Below are positions 1-8,068 of a DNA stretch of 64,000 bases, piece after piece. Under the pieces are notes generated by a model. The model was given only the letters and a program-made list of their open reading frames with translations. It did no database searches and was not told the DNA's origin. The position numbers and the translations under genes were made by a program. Each line of letters opens with the position of its first letter. Position 1 is the stretch's first letter. The DNA is from Sporosarcina sp. P13 (lineage in GTDB: Bacteria > Bacillota > Bacilli > Bacillales_A > Planococcaceae). The DNA lies in contig NZ_PDYM01000005.1 in assembly GCF_002743055.1 (NCBI RefSeq), positions 62,001 through 126,000 on the forward strand, given 5' to 3'.

Positions 1-1
1 A

Positions 2-703
2 TTCTTACGTGACATCGATTCCGATTATCGTAGCTTTCTTGATTTCGCGCAAAAGCGTTTACTAGCAAACGAGCCTATGTATATCATTCATTCCATAAAG
101 AAATTCAACCAGTATGGATGTATAGATCAGCAAGGAAAAGTTTTCGGTACTATTGAATTGGAAATACCACAACTTTCAGATGAATTACTCCCTTTTCAAA
201 CGATTACTAATTCGCTCATAAACGATGATGACGTATTCTTTTTCCAACTAATTTGGCCACAACCTAAACTTTATATTGTCGGTGCAGGAATTGACGCACA
301 ACCGCTTGCCCATCTTGCCGAACGCGTTGGCTATGCAGTCCATCTCTTTGATTGGCGAAGTGAATTATGCAATAAAAAGAATTTCCCATCAGCAACTTCC
401 TTTCATGTGGGAGACGTTGAAGAATTAATTTCAAACGTGCTATTTAACCCGCTAGATTCGGTTGTCCTTATGACGCATGATTTTCAGTTGGACGCAAAAA
501 TCATACAGCATTTGCTTCAATGCGAAACATTGTATATCGGGGTTTTAGGTTCAAAAGAAAGGACTGCACGCTTACTTGGTAAGAACATACCGAGCAAAAT
601 CCATTCACCGGTAGGTCTATCTATTGGTGCGGATGGTCCCGAAGAAATTGCAGTTAGTATCGTCGCAGAACTAATAGCGCAAAGGCAGGGGAAGATGCTT
701 TGA
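2..703 (+). CDS. XdhC/CoxI-family molybdo-enzyme maturation protein (5' end outside window)
   Basis: The reading frame is open from base 2, so the ATG at 77 is probably internal and the gene starts before the window. About 233 residues are visible. The C-terminal half is the XdhC Rossmann domain, with KLYIVGAGIDAQPLA as its dinucleotide-type loop, then GVLGSKERTARLL and a closing GADGPEEIAVSI segment typical of the family. XdhC proteins hold and sulfurate molybdenum cofactor for xanthine dehydrogenase-type hydroxylases in the cytoplasm. The next gene, MobA-like, overlaps its stop codon, which supports a PucA/PucB-like maturation pair. The hydroxylase subunits would lie upstream, outside the window. 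Confidence 0.88.
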   Translation, partial: FLRDIDSDYRSFLDFAQKRLLANEPMYIIHSIKKFNQYGCIDQQGKVFGTIELEIPQLSDELLPFQTITNSLINDDDVFFFQLIWPQPKLYIVGAGIDAQPLAHLAERVGYAVHLFDWRSELCNKKNFPSATSFHVGDVEELISNVLFNPLDSVVLMTHDFQLDAKIIQHLLQCETLYIGVLGSKERTARLLGKNIPSKIHSPVGLSIGADGPEEIAVSIVAELIAQRQGKML

Positions 704-1314
704 AAATTGTAGGAATTTACTTAGCCGCTGGAAATAGTAGCCGAATGGGTAGACATAAATTAGCTTTGCCAGTAGGAATGCGGACTGTCGGCAGTTTGGC
801 ACTCGAAACTGCTTTACGATCGCCACTCGATGAAATCTATATCATTACAAAAGACACAGACCCTGTGGAGTGGCTATCTCCGCACATACAATTGAACTCT
901 GCATGCACCATTATCAAATGTCCATCTTCACATAAAGGTCAATCCGAATCCTTACGACGTGGTATTCAACAAGCCCAAAAAAATTCGGCAGATGCTGTGA
1001 TGATCTTACTAGCCGATCAACCGTTCATTACAGTTCAAATGATTACGAATATGATTAACTGCTTAAAAAGTAATCCGACTTGTCCATTCGTCGCTACTTC
1101 ATTTGAACAAACGATTATGCCGCCTGTTCTTTTCACATCATCAATGTATCCAGAGCTATTAAAAATACGTGGTGACAAAGGGGCTCGTTCTATTCTTCGC
1201 GGTAAATTACTACAGAGAGGAATCTTATTACCTTGTACTGATAAAAGATTGGTCTTTGATATCGATACGAAAGATGATTATTTGGAGTTCAAAAAAATAG
1301 TAGCCACGAAATGA
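700..1314 (+). CDS. MobA-like NTP transferase (molybdenum cofactor nucleotidyltransferase)
   Basis: The N-terminus has the nucleotidyltransferase signature LAAGNSSRMGRHKLALPVG (residues about 8-26), and the metal-binding ADQPF motif lies near residue 105. Length (204 aa) fits the MocA/PucB group, which adds CMP or GMP to molybdopterin. The start is a TTG at 700 that overlaps the TGA stop of the XdhC gene, with a GGGGAAG ribosome site just upstream, so the two genes are probably translationally coupled. The stop codon lies inside the left arm of a bidirectional terminator. Which nucleotide is transferred cannot be read from sequence alone. Confidence 0.87.
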   Translation: MKIVGIYLAAGNSSRMGRHKLALPVGMRTVGSLALETALRSPLDEIYIITKDTDPVEWLSPHIQLNSACTIIKCPSSHKGQSESLRRGIQQAQKNSADAVMILLADQPFITVQMITNMINCLKSNPTCPFVATSFEQTIMPPVLFTSSMYPELLKIRGDKGARSILRGKLLQRGILLPCTDKRLVFDIDTKDDYLEFKKIVATK

Positions 1315-1346
1315 TGTTCCTCTCTCATTTCGCGACTACTATTTTT
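1291..1346. terminator. Bidirectional terminator between convergent genes
   Basis: Arms 1297-1314 and 1325-1342 pair with two mismatches or wobbles around a 10-nt loop. A T run (1342-1346) follows on the plus strand and an A run (1291-1297) gives the U tract for the minus strand. The left arm includes the end of the MobA-like gene and its stop. Confidence 0.75.
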
Positions 1347-1433
1347 AGTTTCCTGCTAGAAAACCTAATAACCGTTGACTGACACAGACTACTTATTAGT
1401 TCCTATTATACAGATCGACTTGTCCATTCTAAT

Positions 1434-2216
1434 TCAGCTTCCTACTGTAATGGCTTTATCTCTGTTTTGTAACGTTGCTAAAATACTTAATGCTGCGAGG
1501 TAGCTAGTCTTCGGATTATTCGGCATCGGTTCGTTTTCAATCATCAAATTCATTTTCCCGAAATCTCCGATTGCTTCGATAGTATGTGTGTTACGTTTGA
1601 TTTCGGGATCTGCAATGACACGTACTTTCGTTTGATCCGCACCAAGTCCTGCGATTGAAAGCAATAACGCAACATTGACGTTTTTAGGGAACTTTTCAAT
1701 TGCATCAAGCGCCACCCCATCGAAAATACATTCCTCTACCGTCTTACGTTCAAGTCCCAACGATTCATATGATTTCCTAGTCGTAATGCCAACTTCTTTA
1801 AGACCACCAAGTGAATTCGCCGATTGCAAAAGATCTAATCCGCCAATCGCACCTGATGGCAAATAAATATGCTGACCAAAAGCACGCGCCACATCTTTCA
1901 TTTCCTTCAAAAACTTGATATCTTTAAAAGCGCCTATACTACTAAGAATCAACTCTCTATTACTTTTCAAGACCTCTTCCATATAGTTAATTGCAACACC
2001 AATCGTTGCCGCCTCTACTACAATATCGATAGGAGAATCAAGAAATTCTTCAAAATCCGTATAGAATTTCGCTTTATATTGCGATTCTAGACGTCGCCCT
2101 ACTTCTTGATTGCGACCAAATATCGATGTAACTTCACCCTCTAACCGTTTATTAGCATTAATACTTTCCAATACATATTGTGCAATATTGCCAGTTCCGA
2201 TGATTCCAATTTTCAT
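1434..2216 (-). CDS. L-aspartate dehydrogenase family protein (NadX-like)
   Basis: This 260-aa protein opens with a Rossmann GIIGTGNIA loop (residues 4-12). Near the end it has HTIEAIGDFGKM, where His211 corresponds to the catalytic histidine of aspartate dehydrogenases. The PSGAIGGLD segment (about residue 119) is also typical. The family oxidises aspartate to iminoaspartate with NAD(P), feeding quinolinate and NAD synthesis, although some members serve other amino acids. A GAGGTG ribosome site precedes the ATG. The gene converges on the MobA-like gene and shares its terminator. No nadA or nadC lies nearby, so the NAD role is by family only. Confidence 0.82.
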   Translation of the reverse strand: MKIGIIGTGNIAQYVLESINANKRLEGEVTSIFGRNQEVGRRLESQYKAKFYTDFEEFLDSPIDIVVEAATIGVAINYMEEVLKSNRELILSSIGAFKDIKFLKEMKDVARAFGQHIYLPSGAIGGLDLLQSANSLGGLKEVGITTRKSYESLGLERKTVEECIFDGVALDAIEKFPKNVNVALLLSIAGLGADQTKVRVIADPEIKRNTHTIEAIGDFGKMNLMIENEPMPNNPKTSYLAALSILATLQNRDKAITVGS

Positions 2217-2359
2217 TTCATAACACCTCTTTCTTCATTATATACTTTTATAAGAAATCGATGGCTTTCTTTTTAAATACCCTATTTGTACATAAACAAT
2301 ATCATCATTGAATACTATGGTTTTGAGTGAAGATAGCAAAACATAGGAGGAATGCTAGG

Positions 2360-3136
2360 ATGGCTGGTTATACAGATAACTATGAACGTGATACGTACGG
2401 CATTATCGACTTTTGGGTACGCAATAACTTTGAACATGGAGAGTTTTTTGACCGCGAGATCAGTCACCATGAACTAGCATTGGCACGCGCCAATCAGCAG
2501 ATGATCGATCGCATGGGCAAGATTTTTAAGAAGACAGAGTCTAAAACGGGTGATATTGGGTTGATTATCGATGAAGCGGATAAGGCGACTGAAGAATTTA
2601 AGGATTTGCTAATCCATACGATGGACCGAGCATTGCGCTGTGATGTCATTATCTCTACGCCGACCTCCCTTCTGGACCATATGATACGTGAAGCTGAGGA
2701 ATCACAAAAGGTCTTTAAATTAATCGAATCCAATGCGTATATTACGCCTGCTGATGCAACAATCCACGAAAGTAATTTCTGGTTGCGTCAAATGGTCGAT
2801 CACCTAATTTTCATTAGTCACTATGTAGACGCATCTAATTATGAACTGCATGACCAAGTGCGAGCGATGACTAGAAAATTTGAGAATCTTTTACTGCAAG
2901 CTCAATCACTAAAGACGATTATTCGTAGACCACGCAATGAAGTATCACCCATTTTAAATACGTACAATCAAATGGTCATAAAAGAAACGAAGGCACTTGA
3001 AGCGTTTAAACTGGAGTTAAGTGAGCTGATTAAAAACTGTGCAGCAATTACAACCGCCCCACCTGATTTACTCGAGCATATTGCTAGAGAAGCGCATCAC
3101 CTGTGGAAAAATCTGGAGGACCAGGTTGTTAACTAA
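2360..3136 (+). CDS. DUF2935 domain protein
   Basis: The ATG at 2360 is chosen because AGGAGG (2345-2350) lies 9 nt before it; the longer frame from a GTG at 2327 has no such site. The 258-residue product has two tandem alpha-helical repeats, one near the N-terminus (FWVRNNFEHGEFFDREISHHE) broken as FWVRNNFEHGEFF and DREISHHE, and one near the middle (NFWLRQMVDHLIFISHYVD). Their spaced His and Glu residues resemble ferritin-like metal sites. DUF2935 is of unknown function; metal binding is an inference. The transcript runs into a 21-bp repeat array and then a terminator. Confidence 0.82.
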   Translation: MAGYTDNYERDTYGIIDFWVRNNFEHGEFFDREISHHELALARANQQMIDRMGKIFKKTESKTGDIGLIIDEADKATEEFKDLLIHTMDRALRCDVIISTPTSLLDHMIREAEESQKVFKLIESNAYITPADATIHESNFWLRQMVDHLIFISHYVDASNYELHDQVRAMTRKFENLLLQAQSLKTIIRRPRNEVSPILNTYNQMVIKETKALEAFKLELSELIKNCAAITTAPPDLLEHIAREAHHLWKNLEDQVVN

Positions 3137-3159
3137 AGTTTATTAAAACATGACTGGAT

Positions 3160-3243
3160 GAGCGTGGGGACGGGTCCTATGAGCACGGAGACGCGGGCTA
3201 TGAGCGCGGGGACGCGGGCTATGAGCGCGGGGACGGATTCTAT
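3160..3243 (+). repeat. Four-unit 21-bp GC-rich tandem array in a 3' UTR
   Basis: Exactly four 21-bp units without indels begin at 3160, 3181, 3202 and 3223. Each starts with GAGCGCGGGGAC or a close variant, has a variable segment, and ends in CTAT. The array lies 23 bp past the DUF2935 stop codon and 2 bp before the A run of a terminator. It is much richer in G and C than its surroundings. The same family forms a longer array at 27171-27560. Confidence 0.93.
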
Positions 3244-3245
3244 GT

Positions 3246-3285
3246 AAAAAAGGTACTTGCAGGTTCATTCTGCAAGTACCTTTTT
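3246..3285. terminator. Bidirectional terminator
   Basis: Perfect 11-bp arms GGTACTTGCAG (3252-3262) and CTGCAAGTACC (3270-3280) flank a 7-nt loop. A T run (3281-3285) follows and an A run (3246-3251) precedes, so it can end both the DUF2935 transcript and the sulP-usp transcript. Confidence 0.88.
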
Positions 3286-3291
3286 CATTCT

Positions 3292-3705
3292 CTATTTCAC
3301 AACCGTCACAGGACAATTTACATGCTTCATCACTTTATGGCTGACACTACCTAACACCATTTCCTGAAACGTATTTAGACCACGGCTACCGATGATGAGC
3401 TTATCAATTTTCTTATCGTTTACATACTTGATAATTTCCTGACTCGGATTCCCTTTAAGCATAACAATCTGCGCTTTCACAGCCGAATCCCGGGCTAATG
3501 CTACAATCGGATGCAACTTCTGCTCACGTTCAAACGCTAGACTTTCCGGACTTTGCGACAACAGCCGCTCGTTCTTCGCCTTATTATGATCCTGCACATA
3601 AATGACCTCTAATTGCGCTTTCGGTAAATACTCCGCTAACATAATCGCATGTTTTGCAGCACGCCACGCATTTTCCGATCCATCAACCGCCACAGCTATC
3701 CTCAT
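3292..3705 (-). CDS. Universal stress protein (UspA family), copy 1
   Basis: A single-domain Usp of 137 residues starting MRIAVAVDGSEN. The ATP-binding pattern G-x2-G-x9-G-S is intact (GSRGLNTFQEMVLGSVS), which suggests a nucleotide-binding Usp. The start at 3705 is chosen over upstream in-frame codons because AGGGAG lies 8 nt before it. The upstream SulP gene ends only 13 bp earlier, so the two form an operon, a common SulP-Usp pairing. The role is probably stress-linked control of anion or bicarbonate transport, but that is inferred from the neighbour. Close relatives are the intact copy at 16278 and a remnant at 17054. Confidence 0.9.
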   Translation of the reverse strand: MRIAVAVDGSENAWRAAKHAIMLAEYLPKAQLEVIYVQDHNKAKNERLLSQSPESLAFEREQKLHPIVALARDSAVKAQIVMLKGNPSQEIIKYVNDKKIDKLIIGSRGLNTFQEMVLGSVSHKVMKHVNCPVTVVK

Positions 3706-3718
3706 ATCATCCACTCCC

Positions 3719-5128
3719 TCACAATAACTTTCCATACAATTGTTCACTTGAAGCATTCAAATTTTGAATGATTACGCACGAGCCTTTACTCTCAAGCTTT
3801 TGCTTTACTTTGAGTATCGCCCCTACTGCTGACTCGTCCCATAGCTGACTATCCTCGAAATCGATGATAACTTCTTTGCCAGTCACTTGATCAAACGACT
3901 GAATGAATTTTGTCGTGGAAGCGAAAAATAAGGGTCCTTTTATTTTATAAACTCCTGCTTCATTTGTAACAGTGACACGAGAAATCTTTGCGACGAAGAA
4001 TAGTGCACTCAAGATAACACCAACGACGACACCAATTGCCAAGTTATGTGTATATAAAATAATTGCAACAGTAATCAACATAACCACAGATTCCGATCGT
4101 GGTGCAGACTTTAAAAACTTAAATGATCCCCAGTTAAATGTCGTCATAGCTACCATAACCATAACACCTGCCAGAACTGGCATTGGAATTTTGACAACGA
4201 CATCGCCCAATACAATGATTAAAAACATTAAGAACACGCCGGCTGTTAACGTAGACAAACGGCCACGACCACCTGATTTAATATTTATCACTGATTGTCC
4301 AATCAACGCACAACCTGCCATGCCACCAAAAAATCCAGTGATGAAGTTGGCAATCCCTTGTCCACGCGCTTCCCGATTTTTATTACTCGATGTATCCGTC
4401 ATATCATCCAATACTTGCGATGTTAGCAGCGACTCCAATAAACCAACAATCGCCAGCGCTAGTGAATACGGTAAAATGATTTTCAACGTCTCTAAATTCA
4501 ACGGAATATCCGGTAAGAAAAACGTTGGTAACGAATTCGGCATCGTGCCTAAATCACCAATCGACTGCAACTTCACCCCGCTAAATAAAGCAATAGCCGT
4601 CATCACGACAATGGCAATCAGCGGTGCTGGAATAGCGGTAAAAAAACGTGGCACCGCATAAACCAATATTAACGTAACAATTGCGAATACATAAGTCATC
4701 ACGCCAGAGCCAACCAAGTATGGCAGTTGCGTCATAAAAATCATAATCCCAAGCGCATTAACGAACCCTAGCATGACCGAATTCGGGATAAAGCGCATTA
4801 GATTAGCGACTCCAAATCCGCCTAAAATTAATTGAATAATACCAGTTAAAACGGTAGCTGCGAGCACATATTGCAAGCCATGATCCGCCATCAAACTGAC
4901 AAGCACTAAAGCCATCGCGCCCGTTGCGGCAGAAATCAGTCCCGGTCGCCCTCCTACAAATGCAGTAATGACCGCAATGGTGAATGAAGCATAGAGCGCC
5001 ACACGCGGGTCCACACCGACAATGAACGCAAATGCAAGTGCTTCGGGTATAAGCGCTAGACCGACGACAATACCCGCCAATACATCCGCCCGCACATTAC
5101 CAAACCATTGCTGTTGTAAAGTATGCAT
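3719..5128 (-). CDS. SulP-family anion permease (sulfate/bicarbonate type) with STAS domain
   Basis: The 469-aa protein has a SulP membrane core of about 10-12 hydrophobic segments, starting with VLAGIVVGLALIPEALAFAF, and a cytoplasmic STAS domain from about residue 385 (GPLFFASTTKFIQ, then VIIDFEDSQLWDESAVGA). SulP carriers move sulfate, bicarbonate or dicarboxylates across the inner membrane; the substrate is not decidable here. A good ribosome site (GAGGAG) precedes the ATG. The gene is followed by usp in the same operon and is divergent from the recombinase-like gene. Confidence 0.9.
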   Translation of the reverse strand: MHTLQQQWFGNVRADVLAGIVVGLALIPEALAFAFIVGVDPRVALYASFTIAVITAFVGGRPGLISAATGAMALVLVSLMADHGLQYVLAATVLTGIIQLILGGFGVANLMRFIPNSVMLGFVNALGIMIFMTQLPYLVGSGVMTYVFAIVTLILVYAVPRFFTAIPAPLIAIVVMTAIALFSGVKLQSIGDLGTMPNSLPTFFLPDIPLNLETLKIILPYSLALAIVGLLESLLTSQVLDDMTDTSSNKNREARGQGIANFITGFFGGMAGCALIGQSVINIKSGGRGRLSTLTAGVFLMFLIIVLGDVVVKIPMPVLAGVMVMVAMTTFNWGSFKFLKSAPRSESVVMLITVAIILYTHNLAIGVVVGVILSALFFVAKISRVTVTNEAGVYKIKGPLFFASTTKFIQSFDQVTGKEVIIDFEDSQLWDESAVGAILKVKQKLESKGSCVIIQNLNASSEQLYGKLL

Positions 5129-5239
5129 ATAGTTCTCCTCTCATGATGTTAAATCACTCAACCTAATGTTAGAATGTCAATAGCTTATCATTTATCGTCC
5201 CGCAAGTGAATAGTTTTGGGACATAGGAGGCAAAAAAAA

Positions 5240-5803
5240 ATGAAGTATGGATATATTCGTCCAACTGTAGAAGACCAGCAAAGCAAAAAGCAATTACTGA
5301 CAAGTGAGTTAGATAAGATTTATAGAGAGACACACGGACTAGCTAAAAAAAGGATTGAACTGGAAAACTTGCTTATGATTGCTCATCCAGGCGATGAACT
5401 ATTCATTCAAAACATTGAAGTGTTAGCTGATTCTTTGCAACAGTTGCTAGACATTTTACGTTTAGCAGAGCGCGATCAAATTACGATACACTTTATCGAT
5501 GAACAGATAACGAACAAGACTATTCAAACATCTACACTGTTAAAAAATGTAGAGTATTTCACTGAATTACAATCTACTTTTTTTAGTCATTCTTCAACTT
5601 TTTCTCTCCAAGCTGCTAAACAGCAAGGTAAGTTGATCGGCCGCCCGCGAATCTCTGATGATAACCTTCAACGCGCATTTACTATGTACGATAGTAAATG
5701 TTATTCACTTTATGAGATTAAAGAAGAAACTGGAATAAGTAAGTCTACATTGTATCGGTATTTAGACGAGCGTGCTACACAAAAACCGGATGATAAAGAG
5801 TAA
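5240..5803 (+). CDS. Serine-recombinase-like protein with lost catalytic residues, HTH at C-terminus
   Basis: The ATG at 5240 has AGGAGG (5225-5230) in place; the longer frame from 5216 lacks one. The 187 residues follow the resolvase/invertase layout: a YGYIRPTVEDQ start, a GDELFIQNIEVLADSLQQLL helix region, the FIDEQI segment, then GRPRISDDNLQ and a Hin-like helix-turn-helix (YEIKEETGISKSTLYRYL). The residues needed for recombination are changed. The serine of the usual R-V-S-T motif is threonine, and both arginines of the usual D-R-L-G-R-S motif are replaced (here E-V-L-A-D-S). It is therefore probably a DNA-binding protein, perhaps a regulator. Its target is unknown. Confidence 0.75.
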   Translation: MKYGYIRPTVEDQQSKKQLLTSELDKIYRETHGLAKKRIELENLLMIAHPGDELFIQNIEVLADSLQQLLDILRLAERDQITIHFIDEQITNKTIQTSTLLKNVEYFTELQSTFFSHSSTFSLQAAKQQGKLIGRPRISDDNLQRAFTMYDSKCYSLYEIKEETGISKSTLYRYLDERATQKPDDKE

Positions 5804-5818
5804 TGTTTTTTCATCCGG
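5781..5818 (-). terminator. Possible minus-strand terminator at the end of the recombinase-like gene
   Basis: Arms CCGGATGA (5786-5793) and TCATCCGG (5811-5818) pair. On the minus strand the stem is followed by a five-U tract (5781-5785). No convincing minus-strand gene precedes it, so the transcript it would end is unknown. Confidence 0.45.
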
Positions 5819-6150
5819 CTAACATTCATCAACATGCTCCTAAAGTGACATCCTCGGCCAAAGTACCCACAGTAAATTTCTGCTACATCAGAGACCGCAA
5901 CGAATGCATTTTTACTCACATCACATTTAACTTCTTTCATTTTACTATTCTCCCAATGAAGGGAATGACTGCAAGATGTAGATATAAAAAACAAATACAA
6001 CACTATACCTCGACATTTTCATACGAATACACTACATGACTGAATAATTTAATGATGAAACTCAACTGAACTTTTCATCATACATGCCACGGAACACATT
6101 TAAACTTTAATCATAAAATCCATAGCCAACACATTACAGACTTTATAACT
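5819..6150. other. Intergenic stretch without a recognised gene
   Basis: The DNA between the recombinase-like gene and the chemoreceptor promoter region has short overlapping open frames on both strands. None has a family match I recognise together with a ribosome site. It may hold decayed sequence. Confidence 0.5.
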
Positions 6151-6155
6151 ACAAC

Positions 6156-6184
6156 TAGACTACTAGTTAGGAAAAAGGTATAAT
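6156..6184 (+). promoter_or_regulatory. Candidate sigma-A promoter of the chemoreceptor gene
   Basis: A perfect TATAAT (6179-6184) lies 17 bp after TAGACT (6156-6161), a weak -35 hexamer. The start codon is 45 bp further on. No clear sigma-D motility promoter was seen. Confidence 0.45.
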
Positions 6185-6228
6185 ATAATTATAAAATAGA
6201 TATCGAGTTGGACTAGGAGTTGTGATAA

Positions 6229-7917
6229 ATGTTAAATAGATTTAAAAGTATCCGCAGTAAACTATTGACAGGTTTTTCTATAGTTCTACTACTAATTATT
6301 CTACTAGGGGCTTTTATATTTACTACTTTACAAAATAATAATGAAGCGACTGAAGCTATATTAGAAAAAGAACTACCCTATCTAATTGCAGATGAGCAGC
6401 TATCATTTCATATGGCAAATCTAATCGCTACATCACGCGGATTTATTCTGACGGGTGAAGCTAGCTATAAGGAATTATTCAATCAATACGCAGAAGATAG
6501 TGAAAAACATCAAGAGACCATCAAAAGAATCGGAACTACAGAAGAATCATTGGAATTAATGGACAGAATGGTTCAGTGGAGAGAATACATCACCGAAAAT
6601 GTATTTGCTGAATATGAACGAGGCAATGAAGAGGCCGCGCGCCGTTATCTTTTAGCTTCGAACGATGATGCACGCTTTCTAATGGCTTCTTATGAACAAG
6701 CAGCCCTAGACCGGGAAAAAAACATTATAGATATAGAAAAGGACTTACTAGCGACTGGTAAATCTACATTGATCTTAGTGTCTAGCATCATAATTCTCGT
6801 CATTCTGTTAAGCATCGCAGTGGCATTGTTTACTGCGCATTCCATCTCCAAACCGCTTCGTACCGTCATGGAACGGATGAAACAGATTGCAGGTCGGGAT
6901 TTAAGCAACCCTCCTTTAGAAACGAAGTTACAAGATGAAATTGGCCAATTAATTGGTTCTACTAATGAAATGGGTCAGAGCATGTATGATTTATTGGATG
7001 AAATCAATAAAGTTGCTGAAACGGTTTCGGCTCAAAGTGAAGAATTGACTCAATCAGCAAATGAAGTCAAAGCCGGAACAGCTCAGATTGCGATTACTAT
7101 GGAAGATCTCGCACACGGTACAGAATCCCAAGCAATGAACGCTAGTACTTTATCGTCTGCCATGGAAACATTCGCATCAAAAGTAATGCTTGCCAATGAA
7201 AACGGCGACTATATTCATCGCTCGTCAAACGAAGTACTTGATATGACGAATACAGGAAGTAAGCTAATGACTTCTTCATCTGAACAAATGACTGTTATTG
7301 ATAAAATTGTTCACGAAGCGGTCATTAAAGTAGAAGGACTGGACAAGCACACACAGCAAATTTCCGAACTCGTTTCTGTTATTCAAGGTATTGCTGGTCA
7401 AACGAATCTATTAGCATTAAATGCTGCAATCGAAGCAGCACGCGCTGGAGAACACGGCAAAGGCTTCGCTGTAGTGGCTGATGAAGTAAGAACCCTTGCA
7501 GAACAGTCCGCTGTCTCTGTCACCAATATCACAGAAATCGTTAAGCAAATCCAAGCTGAATCCAGTTATGTAACAACTTCTTTGCGAGAAGGTTATAAAG
7601 AAGTAGAAGAAGGAACGAACCAAATTGAACGAACTGGTGAAACATTCGATACAATCAGTGTCGCGGTAACCGAAATGGTCAATAGGATCCGCGCGGTATC
7701 AGATGATTTACGGGATCTTTCCGAAAACAGTCAAGAAATGAGCGGTGCGATCCAAGAAATCGCGGCCATTACACAACAATCCGCTGCTGGCGTTGAAGAA
7801 ACGTCAGCTTCCTCTGAACAAGCAAGCAGTGCTATGGAGGAAGTAGCTAATAACTCAAGTGATTTAGCTAATTTGGCAGAAGAATTAAACGTACTTATAC
7901 AGAGGTTTAAGTTGTAA
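6229..7917 (+). CDS. Methyl-accepting chemotaxis protein
   Basis: The 562-aa membrane receptor has one membrane segment near residues 12-32, an extracellular helical sensor of about 145 residues, a second membrane segment near 180-203, a HAMP domain, and a long signalling coiled coil. The invariant hairpin tip is present ([16 protein letters not shown]). The short helical sensor resembles the CHASE3 or four-helix-bundle class, so the ligand cannot be predicted. It signals through CheA/CheW at the inner membrane. An AGGAG site precedes the ATG. The gene stands alone with its own promoter and terminator, as is common for chemoreceptors. No CheR-binding tail is seen. Confidence 0.93.
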   Translation: MLNRFKSIRSKLLTGFSIVLLLIILLGAFIFTTLQNNNEATEAILEKELPYLIADEQLSFHMANLIATSRGFILTGEASYKELFNQYAEDSEKHQETIKRIGTTEESLELMDRMVQWREYITENVFAEYERGNEEAARRYLLASNDDARFLMASYEQAALDREKNIIDIEKDLLATGKSTLILVSSIIILVILLSIAVALFTAHSISKPLRTVMERMKQIAGRDLSNPPLETKLQDEIGQLIGSTNEMGQSMYDLLDEINKVAETVSAQSEELTQSANEVKAGTAQIAITMEDLAHGTESQAMNASTLSSAMETFASKVMLANENGDYIHRSSNEVLDMTNTGSKLMTSSSEQMTVIDKIVHEAVIKVEGLDKHTQQISELVSVIQGIAGQTNLLALNAAIEAARAGEHGKGFAVVADEVRTLAEQSAVSVTNITEIVKQIQAESSYVTTSLREGYKEVEEGTNQIERTGETFDTISVAVTEMVNRIRAVSDDLRDLSENSQEMSGAIQEIAAITQQSAAGVEETSASSEQASSAMEEVANNSSDLANLAEELNVLIQRFKL

Positions 7918-7927
7918 TATCTAAAAA

Positions 7928-7963
7928 GCGTCTACTCCAATGAACAGGGGTAGACGCATTTTT
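7928..7963 (+). terminator. Terminator of the chemoreceptor gene
   Basis: Arms GCGTCTACTCC (7928-7938) and GGGGTAGACGC (7947-7957) pair with one mismatch and are followed by a T run. Confidence 0.85.
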
Positions 7964-8020
7964 AATTTATTCTATTCTAGAAAGTTTACTTTGTACAACA
8001 CCTCTATTCATTGGAATTAC

Positions 8021-8058
8021 AAAACAGCCAGTGCGTGAGACGATGCACTGACTGTTTT
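8021..8058 (-). terminator. Terminator of the multicopper oxidase gene
   Basis: Arms AAAACAGCCAGTGC (8021-8034) and GCACTGACTGTTTT (8045-8058) pair with one mismatch. The A/T ends give a U tract in both directions, so it may also stop plus-strand readthrough. Confidence 0.8.
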
Positions 8059-8068
8059 ATACTCCACA

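Noticed and set aside
3972-4661. 229-codon plus-strand open frame antisense to the SulP gene
   Set aside because: It mirrors a well-supported SulP protein on the opposite strand and has low-complexity composition without any domain.
5710-6003. 97-codon minus-strand frame with MKEVKCDVSK near a terminator
   Set aside because: It overlaps the recombinase-like gene, runs through the hairpin and matches no family I know. A short DUF1540-like resemblance is too weak to claim.
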